A DNA stretch of 64,000 nucleotides from positions 10,063,501 through 10,127,500 of the forward strand of contig JAXCHB010000050.1 in the NCBI GenBank assembly GCA_036926305.1. The letters run 5' to 3'. Position numbers and translations under genes: made by a program. Under the pieces are notes generated by a model that saw only the letters and a list, made by a program, of their open reading frames with translations, did not search any database and was not told the DNA's origin. Shown piece after piece: positions 55,714 to 64,000 of this stretch. Position 1 is the first letter of the stretch; each line of letters begins with the position of its first letter. The DNA comes from Uropetala carovei. Lineage: Eukaryota; Arthropoda; Insecta; Odonata; Petaluridae.

Positions 55714-55898
55714 CAGGGGTGGGCAAACTACGGCCCGCGGGCCACATCTGGCCCCGCGAGAGCACCTTATGTGGCCCGCGATGCCTTTATAAAAGAGAAC
55801 CGTGAATTGTGAAACGGTAAATTTCACATTTGGCGGTTATAATTATGGCCGGAAAACCTTATATAGCGAAGCTATTGTAAAAAGTTTGCCCACCCCTG
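55714..55898. mobile_element. hAT-type MITE with perfect 8-bp target duplication
   Basis: The left end is CAGGGGTGGGCAAACTACGG. The right end, reverse-complemented, is CAGGGGTGGGCAAACTTTTT. TTGTAACG stands on both sides (55706-55713 and 55899-55906). GGCCCGCGGGCCACATCTGG and GTGGCCCGCG follow the left TIR. This is the common CAGGGGTGGGCAA hAT MITE style seen across animals. 185 bp, non-coding. Confidence 0.93.
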
Positions 55899-55906
55899 TT
55901 GTAACG

Positions 55907-56300
55907 GCTCCCAGGTACCTTTCTAAGGTAAAATGTAGTTATTTGTTGAACAACCCAGACCTATGACATCTTAAAAAGAAACTAAATTTTTGATTTTGTT
56001 CTATTTTAGAAACAGAAGATCGCCTTATTACCACTGATGTCGGTTGCTTTCGTAGCCTATATACGCATCTGGATACATTTTTATGGCTAATGAGATCTTT
56101 TAAAACTCTCCGTTGGAATGCAGCATTAAAAGGTTAGTCCGTTGATTCGTTTTTAGAATTAATCTGACTGTGCTGTAGTTCGAACTATTCTGAAAAAATG
56201 TGGCAATTTTAATTTTACGGAAACTGTTCAAGCTATGATAGTGCCATCTCATTCACTGAATGGTGAATGTTTTTAATAAAATAGAAAAAACTACAAAACT
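55907..56300. other. Unassigned DNA
   Basis: AT-rich. It may include part of the retroelement that carries the ribozyme-like motif at 56312, but no boundaries were seen. Confidence 0.35.
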
Positions 56301-56311
56301 TTGCTTTCGAC

Positions 56312-56343
56312 CTGATGATGCAGTAGCCTCTGCGAAACCGGTC
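56312..56343 (+). ncRNA. Degenerate hammerhead-like core
   Basis: CTGATGA (56312-56318), T, a four-pair stem GCAG/CTGC with a six-base loop, GAAA (56334-56337) and CCGGTC follow in hammerhead order. Helix III would be the self-complementary ACCGGT, too short to form within one molecule. Helix I (TTCGAC with ATTTGA) pairs poorly. Like the motif at 40679 it has an extra T before helix II. Confidence 0.25.
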
Positions 56344-56349
56344 ATTTGA

Positions 56350-57060
56350 TATTAAATGATGAAAATTGTACACAGTTGTGTTGTTTCGTATTCTAATAAA
56401 ACTCAATCCCTTCAACGCACATTCAATAATGAATGCTCGAATTTACTCGACATGAATGCATGCTAGATTCGGATGCTTCTATGCACACATTTTGTTAGTT
56501 TGCTCATTATCATGCTGTGACCTCTCCTCCTGTGATGCTATCGGTCAATCTTCTCCACATATCGATGCCACGTGTTGATCTAACGATTTCATTCAGATCT
56601 TCACATATTCATCCGGTTACACAATCATGCACTGTTTTATATTTCATCCTCTCCGCTGTCTTCTCTGGCAAATTCTTCAGCTTCATAGTTGATCATTATA
56701 TTGATGATGCTCTAATTCAGACACGTAAAAACTCGAAAAACCATCAGGACCGCATTAAAGCGATGTAGTGGAAGGATTAGGATTAATGAGGGCCTGAATT
56801 GGAAAAAGTAGGCTTTTTTCTAGAAGATTGAATGTATATTTTGCATAAAAACGACAATTTAGAAACCACGTTCAATGACTAAGGAAAACTCTTTTCTTAT
56901 TTTCAAAGAAGTAAAGTATTTGTATAAAATCTCGAACGATGTAGTTTAGAAAGAAAACAGGAACAAATGGAAACCGTCATCTCTGGATTTTAAAAAAATA
57001 TACGAAGAAACGAAAGATTCGAAAATAAAAGAAAAAAATAATTTCTGCCAGGAAGGGAGA
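56350..57060. other. Unassigned AT-rich DNA
   Basis: The ORF at 56517-56768 (83 codons) is unrecognised. Confidence 0.4.
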
Positions 57061-57079
57061 GATGTAATGAAAAGGTAAT

Positions 57080-58030
57080 TTTTAGGACGGGGTCCAATTC
57101 TCAAATCCGAGAGAGTACCTACTTGCTTAACGGGGTCCGCTACTGTCGGTCAAGTTGGCCGGTAGGCGGCATTACGAGGACTTGACAGATGAAATTATGG
57201 TTCGCTCGAGGAAGCAGGAGGACGTGTATGAGGGGAGATGCTCGGGGGAAGAGGGGAGGAAATGCACTGTTTACGTTTCATAGGGGCATAGATACGCGCT
57301 GGGTGAGAGTTGGGGTGGGTGGGGAGGATAGGTGAGTGGGAGAGGACGAAAGGTCGGATCTGAATCCCATTTGGTTTCCGACCGAGCAACTCCACTGTGT
57401 GTGTGTACGGGGTGAATGTTACATAGGGACATTTATGCAAGGGGAGGGGAAATGGAGAGAGGGGTTGATGGAGGAGATAGTAGCAGTGGGGTCGAAGGCA
57501 TATGGGGTCAGATGGTGACTTGATAGTGCCACCGGGGACGTCGGATAGGCTCTTATGTCGGAGTCTAGTAAGTGGGTGGGCGTAGGCGGGGGTAGTAACG
57601 GCCTATGATATGGGTTGGTTATGCGGTATGTAAGGGCATTGCGGGGGTTGTGGGTGTGATGGCTTATTGTGGAGGGGTGGAGGAAGGCACGAGTGGAGGC
57701 TCAGGAGGCGACCGCCCCCTCCGTGTCTGCGTGTTTGAGTGATTTCCTCAGCGGTGCAACTCGAAGGTGACGTTCGTATCCGTAGAGGAAGCGAATTCAC
57801 GAGGGAATGAGATTTCTGCGCGCTGAGTTATGTTGCCAATTGCGACTAGCGCCCCCGTACGTCTGTGTGTGCGGTGGTTGTTTGTACTAGCGCGTGGACG
57901 TGGGTTCTGGAGTGTCTACGCTCGCCTCTTTTAAGTCTCGTTAGCGCGACGGGAAAGAGGTGTCGCTAATGATTAGGAGTGGTGGATTCGATTAGGCGCC
58001 AATCGCGGCGGGTCGGATGATACGGATCCT
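57080..58030. promoter_or_regulatory. GC- and CpG-rich island
   Basis: About 950 bases clearly richer in G, C and CpG than the rest of the window, with little simple repeat. Examples are GGCCGGTAGGCGGC, ACTAGCGCCCCCGTACG and AGGCGCCAATCGCGGCGGG. No coding exon, TATA box or initiator could be established. It could be a promoter-proximal region of an unannotated or noncoding gene, or GC-rich repeat DNA. Confidence 0.3.
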
Positions 58031-59353
58031 TTCTGTAATAATAATAATAGGTTTGCAAATACACGCAAGGAAAGTTCTGCGTATGATATGAATAGCTATC
58101 ATCCCAAAAATGTTCGTGAATATTTCGTCCAATGCCTGACGTCCCAGAAGAAATAGTTGCGGAATTTATTTGGCGGGATTGTGTCGTGTTATGGCTTTCA
58201 TGCTGAAGATACGTTGTTCTGCCATGAAATGGTCATTCGATTAAATGGCTAAATGTTTAATATGATAAATTCCAGACATTTGTGATATATCGAATATTAT
58301 AACTTATAATTTTATTTTAATTTACGAATCAGCTTAACCATCGGTTTGTAGTATTTATTTTCTTCATTTCAGCACGCAAATTTACATGTTGTGTTGACAC
58401 TGATTGTTACAGTATATTCGAGTTTAAAGGTAAAGCGTGATTGCTTCTTTTGAACATTATATAAAACATTAAGATAACAAAGATATTATACTACTTTTTA
58501 TGTATGTGAATGGAATTCCCTGTGAATATCGTATTCAGCCGTCTATAAGAATTTTTTAGTTTTTTGTTCAATCAAGATCGTTTTATATTCGCAGAAAAGA
58601 AATAAACAATAGTTACAGTGTGTTACGTACGTATTATTATTCTAGTATAGTTTAAATCACATTTGTCTTTGAGCTATACATTGTGATGACAATTTTTAGA
58701 GATTTAAAAAAATCAACTCCAATAATCCTCTTTAATTTATTTGCTTAAGAATGCCTTGTAAAATATTCTTTCCCCTGAATGTTAGCCTCTGTGAATGGGG
58801 ATATTGGGATAGTCTTATATTATGGTCAGGTAAATACGGTATTTCATTTTTAAAATATATCCATTTCCGTAATAACTTTAACCTTTCAAGATTTCGTTCG
58901 AGGAAAAGTATCCGCAAAAATTATTCATCGCGTCGAGCTCTATCTACTAAAATGGATCGAACGCTTATTCGTTTTGATCGCGGCGATATTTTTCAGGGAA
59001 TGGCAGGAAATATCCTATCAATTATTTTTTCCTTTCACATTTCCTCATGGGTTAGACCCTTTTCCCGAGAAAAAGGAAGGAAGCGAGCAATCCAATGGCC
59101 GAGGCCTAACGAAAATTTATGTTTCCCGTGCTTCCAATAACCGCTGAAAGAATAGATAAGCCTATATTTTTTTTTCTTAACGGCGCCGGACACTCCAGCC
59201 AATAAACTCCTGATGAAAACTAAACTGAGAGCAGCGGGAGAGACTGATGCGTCGTAAGTCGGGAGAAAAGGTCGCTCTCAATTAATTTTTCATTTGCCTT
59301 GAAAAATACGAAACTGCGACAAATGTATTGAAAAATCGGCCTTCGATGTTGAA

Positions 59354-59386
<33 letters not shown>

Positions 59387-59480
59387 GTGGAAGAGGAAAG
59401 TTAGATAAAGATATTGAGGGCAACTATGTGTTGAAGGAAACCCTGTGAGCACTTACCAGAAGGAGAAAATACATATATGT
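58031..59480. other. Unassigned DNA
   Basis: AT-rich to about 58850. 58880-59140 is more balanced and carries a 129-codon frame (58751-59140) without a recognised domain. A run of 17 C then (AC)n lies at 59354-59385. Confidence 0.35.
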
Positions 59481-59537
59481 ACATCTACATATACAGTTCA
59501 TCCTGCAAGCCACCGCAATGGTGTGCGGCAGGGGGTG
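59481..59537 (-). mobile_element. Retroelement 3'-tail fragment, second copy
   Basis: This is the reverse complement of the block at 22865-22927, including CACCCCCTGCC, ATTGCGGTGGCTTGCAGG and TGAACTGTA, followed by TATGTAGATGTACATATA as a simple tail. Confidence 0.5.
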
Positions 59538-61525
59538 CAACGGCACCAAGGGAAAGCGCTTAATAATGAGGATGTATATCACCCTACGTCGGCTGATTTT
59601 TGATCGTAACCTCTGTTCTGTTCAGCTATCGTTCTAGGGAAAAATAGTTATCCTCTTGCGCTTGTTGCAACTAGTCTGTGAAACTTGATAGACGTTGATA
59701 TTTGAAATTGCACGACGAGAATTAATAGAAAATTCAGAAAATAATGGACGCCATGCATGTTATCTGCTCAGTGGTCCTTATTACCGCACTTACCTAATTC
59801 TTGCCCTACTCAAATTATGAGAAATAAAATATTCCTTTTTGCCCCACACAATTTCCTCTTTTTCACATTGATAATATAGTTCTTTTGGCAGAGCACGTGT
59901 CCAGATGTTGAATTTGTATCTTTGTTTCAAAAAATTTAAAAACAATATCTCAGTCTTACGACGCAGGAAGAACATTTTAATTACTCCGTAACAACTTTGC
60001 ACCTTATTTACTTTGACACGATAATTGTTTACGCTGCGAGACACTTGAACATATTGTCAAGTTTCGATAAAAGAAAATTTGTGGGGGGAGGGGGAATACC
60101 ATTAAAAAATTTCATTTGCATTATCGTTATACTTCGCTTTGAAAAGACCGCTTTCTTACCACAAGTGGAAAACCCCGTACTTGCTTCAACCTTTTTTAGT
60201 AAAGAATGCGTATGAAAAAGTGAGACACGTGTAAATACGTTATATCTGTTCGCTGTTTGCTTTTTTGTTTCCAGAATTTTTCGTCGAAGCTTGAAATATT
60301 CTGCCGTATAAAAGTGCTCACTGTTTATACTTCAGAATTGATGCAAAAGACAAATATAACGCAGAAAATTATTTCACGCGATATAAAATTATCCCTATCA
60401 TTTTTAATTAAGCCAAAATTTAAAAAATAAGTCTTAAAACATGGTCAAATATGGTTCTTATTTTTATCTTTTACGAAAATTTTGTATGCCTCTGCGCATA
60501 ATCATTAACTATAAAAATATATTCGATCATATCTGTATTGTTTATTATAGTTATATAATTTAGTAAAGATTTACAAAAGATTTAGTACACTCCTAATGTA
60601 CATAAAATATTAGTAACGTACGGGATCATTTCCGAATAATGTCATATCTGGATTACAAAAATAGGAAATATACGCTTATCAGCGTCTTGGACCTTTAATC
60701 AAACCAAATGCCTATCCCTACGATTTTCATAAAATAATTTTAAATCACGAAAATGTAAACGGTCACCACTTGTAATTCAGGACCATACTGAAAAAAAGAT
60801 ATAATAATGCTGAACTTACTTTCACAAATTTCAGATTACGAACCTGTAATCTTCTTCAAAGCATAGAATTTTCGACGCAATATAACCATATAATATGAAA
60901 TAATGATATGAAGAACATCAAGGTTTCTTTTTTTCTGCGAGTACGCAGGAAATTTTGCAATCGCTACAAATAAAACTTCCCGTCTCTCTGCCGTCAAAAT
61001 AAAAAAAACATGCTGATATCGAGGGAGTATTTTTCTTTCCTTTTTTATATTTTTCGTCCCTTAAGGAAAAGATTTTTTTTTCAAATCTCCGTGACTTCAA
61101 AAAAATCCGACGGAAATTTTTCGAGGAAAGGATGAAAAAAGTAGCATTTTCGAAAGGCCTGAAAAACCATCGCGTGACCGGAAAAGTTTTGCCTTAGCTG
61201 CCGAAAAAGATAAATCCATCGAATGTTTGATTCCCTAGTCAGGTAAAAGCTGTTTCATTGGGGCCGCCAGGGGTTATAGGCGTAAAGGGAACGCAGAGAT
61301 TATTCCCTTCCCGGCACATACAAGGAAACATTTTCGTCTTAAGTTATATTGCTATAAATAGGAGTATTATATATATATATATATATATACACACACTTTT
61401 ATGATTACTTATGTATGCATTCCTTTATTAAAGTACCTTATGAAATCGCAAAGGAGTCTTATATGATGATGGAGAGTAATTAAAAAAGCGAAGGCAGCGA
61501 ACACGTCTCCTTACAGGAAGAAATT
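59538..61525. other. Unassigned AT-rich DNA
   Basis: A (TA)n lies at about 61370-61390. ORFs at 59790-60215 and 60918-61100 are unrecognised. 61120-61330 is more CpG-rich and unique-looking. Confidence 0.35.
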
Positions 61526-61526
61526 A

Positions 61527-61690
61527 CGTCTAAAATTATCAAGACACATCAAAAGAAACCTAAGGACCTATGAAATAGGTGGAGAAATTATTTTGGCTGA
61601 AGCACAGAAGAGAAGTTGGTTTTAGACGGAAACCGAATGCCTCGTGGAGGCCTTCATCCATAAATGGGTGGATATGAGATTACGATGATA
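61527..61690 (+). pseudogene. Possible C-terminus of a LINE ORF
   Basis: One frame reads RLKLSRHIKRNLRTYEIGGE, then AEAQKRSWF, a stop (61622-61624), TETECLVEAFIHKWVDMRLR and a terminal stop. A final W...LVEAF..KW pattern ending shortly before a GATGATAAT-type simple tail is the usual layout of RTE-like LINE 3' ends. The single internal stop and lack of upstream homology make it a decayed, 5'-truncated copy if real. Confidence 0.4.
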
Positions 61691-61910
61691 ATATCATACA
61701 CCGACAAAGTTTCAGCTGATTTAAAAATAAATATACTAGTCTAAAATATATTAATTCGATTGGTAGAATTGTCGTTAGATCGTGGAACATTTTTTCATAA
61801 GAAAACATTCTGGTTATCTCCATCTCCTACATATTGAACTCTTTTGTCTCTCTTTTTATTTCCCATAAAAATTTTCGAGTGATCGAGTAATGACTAGATT
61901 CAGTCTAATA
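61691..61910. other. Unassigned spacer
   Basis: AT-rich, nothing recognised. Confidence 0.4.
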
Positions 61911-62000
61911 CAGGGGCCGGCAATCTTTTCTGCATGGCGGGCCACATTCGTAATTTTGAATGCTTAAGAGGGCCGCATCGTAAATCACGAGAGCTTCGGC
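61911..62000 (+). mobile_element. hAT-like MITE left end
   Basis: CAGGGGCCGGCAATCTTTTC with GGCGGGCCACATTCG and GAGGGCCGCATCG resembles the CAGGGGTGGGCAA-type MITE at 55714. No right end was found. Pogo-like DNA begins at about 62065 and may have displaced it. Confidence 0.5.
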
Positions 62001-62064
62001 GGAATTTAGAAGTTTTCAGGCCATCATTTTAATGAAAGTATGAAATTTCGTAGCAGAAAAAATC

Positions 62065-62215
62065 TATAGATCGAACCTCGACTGGTCGAACTTTCGATAC
62101 CTGAAGTACATTTTTTGCGCCAGTAAACATTTAGGTTAACTAAAGATCCCATCGAAATTCCACGCCTGTGTATTCTCGTCATAATTTTCGAGTTATAAAG
62201 TTACGACTCCCTATT
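62065..62215. mobile_element. Possible pogo/Tigger-type fragment
   Basis: ATCGAACCTCGACTGGTCGA and TTTCGATACCTGAAGTACAT resemble the subterminal CCTCGACT/TTCGA DNA of pogo-like MITEs. Ends not defined. Confidence 0.3.
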
Positions 62216-63135
62216 TTAATATCGCGTAAAAGAGATTCACTTCCATTAACCTTGAATAAAAAAAAATAAGACGCTCGCGGTGAGCGTGAGGCTTGGAATG
62301 GTAAGGATTTGAGTAGGGATTTTCCTTTTAGCTTCTCATCATCCACCGTACCTCTCTCCACCCCCTTCCCTCCCCCACCCACCCCGCGCTATCCCTTCAA
62401 TCCACTTTTATGTCCTCCGCAAAAAGGAGAAGAAACGGCATTTTTTTATTTCGATCTTCTCTCTCTCTCTCTCTCTCTCTTTCCCTCGCTCACTCCTCTC
62501 TTTCAACCAATCGCAAACCGTGTGCGCATTGCGGAATCTGCTTTTTCAAGAAAATACCTTCCGGTAATGCCAAAGTCGGGCAGTTGGAAGAAATAGGCGG
62601 GGGAGAAAGAGGGTGCGATAGAGTTGGACCGCACGTAAACATACGTACACATACACGGAATCATCCGCGCGCGCGCGCGCACACACGCATTTCGTGAAGG
62701 CCACAGCGCCGGTGTGTTATGATTGAGGATATCTCACGAAAGGATTGTAAAAAAATTTCGTCCAAGAAATATTTTGTCGCTTGATTTCCTAATCTTTCGT
62801 CTGAGTTATATTTGTTTATTCGTATATTTATTCTGTGTTATTATTTGTCGGAGTTCTTTTTTGAGATTTGGTATAAATTAATGTCCTCATTGTTATGAAT
62901 GTTGATTTGGAAGGAAGGTTATATCTTATTTGTAATCATCATGCGTTACAGCCCAGGTGCTACACCTGAGAAAGACGATTTTAAATTATGTATATTCATT
63001 GTAATGATGTATTAATAATTCATTAACGGAACTTTAGACAAATTATTTTATTTACGCCTTAATTAGTTTAATAAATAGCAATGGAAAGTGCCGATCTTAA
63101 ATTCCATGTATTCAGAGATTAGCTGGACTAAAACA
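62216..63135. other. Unassigned DNA with CT and GC repeats
   Basis: (CT)n at 62456-62482 and (GC)n/(CA)n at 62666-62688. The overlapping ORFs at 62309-62697 are low-complexity. The rest is AT-rich. Confidence 0.45.
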
Positions 63136-63139
63136 TTTC

Positions 63140-63232
63140 TGGAAAGCGGGATAAAAATTCTACTTTGACCTGGAATCGAACCCGCCTCTCCCACTTTCCG
63201 GACGAATTTTTAATGTCCATACGAAAGAAAGC
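63140..63232 (-). mobile_element. tRNA-derived SINE, family 2, copy 2
   Basis: On the minus strand TCCGGAAAGTGGGAGAGGC precedes a perfect B box (GGGTTCGATTCC), followed by AGGTCAAAGTAGAATTTTTA. The same blocks occur in the same order at 26775-26885. The A box is degraded. Confidence 0.5.
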
Positions 63233-63379
63233 CCTGTTATTTACATAAATTTAATTTGTGCATTTATTATCCTAACATTACTTTTAATTCTAAACGGATC
63301 ACAACTTTGCAGACCCCAATACACATAAGTAGTAGTACTTAGATTTTTATAGGTGCGTCAACAGCTAAGGTTATTTTGC

Positions 63380-63492
63380 ACCGTCAAATTCTCTTAGAGA
63401 AAATCAACATACATCACAACATCCATGCCCGAAGCGGGATTCGAACCCGCGACCTTTGTGTTAGAAGGCAGGTCTAACCCGACCGGCCCCAA
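63380..63492 (-). mobile_element. tRNA-derived SINE head, third type
   Basis: On the minus strand GGGGCCGGTCGGGTTAGACC (A-box region) and GGTCGCGGGTTCGAATCCCG (B box with a paired T arm) lie at tRNA-like spacing. The acceptor arms do not pair and the sequence runs on into CATGGATGTTGTGATGTATG without a terminator. It is read as a SINE, not a tRNA gene. Confidence 0.55.
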
Positions 63493-64000
63493 TACAGATA
63501 AAATGCGTTATTTTCTTCTTTTTATGTGAAGTTATTTACACACGGTAAAATTATAAATATTGCTTTAGAAGTGATTGACGAAGACTATGTAGCACAACCT
63601 TTTATTTAATTTTGGTCGAACTTACCCTTCAAAATATATGATATTATAGGGGATTTTTTTTTATATTCACAGAATAAATATTTTCATTTTCTTTAAAATT
63701 CTTGTTCACAGTTATTGCCGTTATTTCTTTACGAAGAGGACACAAATTTCTGAAAACTTGTTTTACCGTCCAAATCTTTGTTTATTGCAGCTGCGATAAT
63801 GCACAACCATTCAAGAGTTTTAGGCGTTGAATGCATATGAAGGTATTATACTGTCAAAAGTTTCTCGCGAAGTTATATGAAGGTTTATCATCTCAGCCTG
63901 TGCCCATTTTGTTCCATCAAATAACTAACCTCCGTAGGTTTCAGGCTGGTGTTTAATGGGATAAACATTAATTAACGATTCAAAATTTCTTTACTCCCCA
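63493..64000. other. Unassigned AT-rich DNA to window end
   Basis: No recognised feature. Confidence 0.4.

Noticed and set aside
63410..63492. Possible tRNA gene on the minus strand
   Set aside because: B box and T arm are good but the acceptor stem does not pair, so it was treated as a SINE head.

Overview
The window looks like repeat-rich, gene-poor DNA from a eukaryotic nuclear genome, most likely an invertebrate and probably an arthropod. It is moderately AT-rich without strong CpG loss. It has no operons, no ribosome-binding sites and no long conserved reading frame. It is full of microsatellites, polypurine/polypyrimidine blocks, tRNA-derived SINEs, hAT and Tc1/mariner-type MITEs, Helitrons and decayed LINE fragments. 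The species cannot be named from sequence alone. No complete host protein-coding gene was found. The only host-gene candidate is a short exon-like segment at 1090-1190. Every other recognisable coding stretch is a broken transposon gene.

Layout. 0-9 kb: introns or intergenic DNA, purine-rich blocks, a dispersed repeat with three 144-bp tandem units (5.7-6.4 kb) and a full tRNA-derived SINE (8.6 kb). 9-20 kb: purine blocks, a TIR element bounded by microsatellites (10.4-10.8 kb), a Helitron-like 5' end (15.9 kb), a hAT MITE (17.95-18.2 kb) and then a CpG-containing, homeodomain-site-rich stretch that may be regulatory (18.2-19.1 kb). 20-31 kb: hAT MITE (21.3 kb), a second SINE copy (22.1 kb), a second tRNA-SINE family (26.8 kb) and three head-to-tail copies of a hAT-like MITE (28.6-29.4 kb). 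31-37 kb: the 3' end of a CR1/Jockey-type LINE inserted in an older repeat, an APE-type LINE endonuclease remnant next to a Helitron helicase remnant (34.2-35.3 kb), a ~690-bp polypyrimidine block and a second copy of the 5.7-kb repeat. 40-46 kb: the densest transposon zone, with two non-autonomous Helitrons, three hAT MITEs (two nested in another repeat array) and a 1.5-kb TA-flanked TIR element. 46-64 kb: tandem duplications, an internally deleted SINE, a TIR element (49.7 kb), a long (TA)n with a perfect palindrome (52.0-52.2 kb), a hAT MITE (55.7 kb), a GC-rich island (57.1-58.0 kb) and further LINE and SINE remnants.

How the parts relate. Most elements are non-autonomous and would depend on enzymes encoded elsewhere: hAT transposase for those with 8-bp target duplications, Tc1/mariner/pogo-type transposase for the TA-flanked ones, Helitron Rep/helicase for the A|TC...CTAG|T elements and LINE reverse transcriptase for the SINEs. 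The decayed Helitron helicase and LINE fragments show that such autonomous families existed in this genome. Target-site duplications and nesting give a relative order of insertions: the repeat array at 41.5-42.65 kb is older than the two hAT MITEs inside it. The repeat at 31.66-31.95 kb is older than the LINE next to it.
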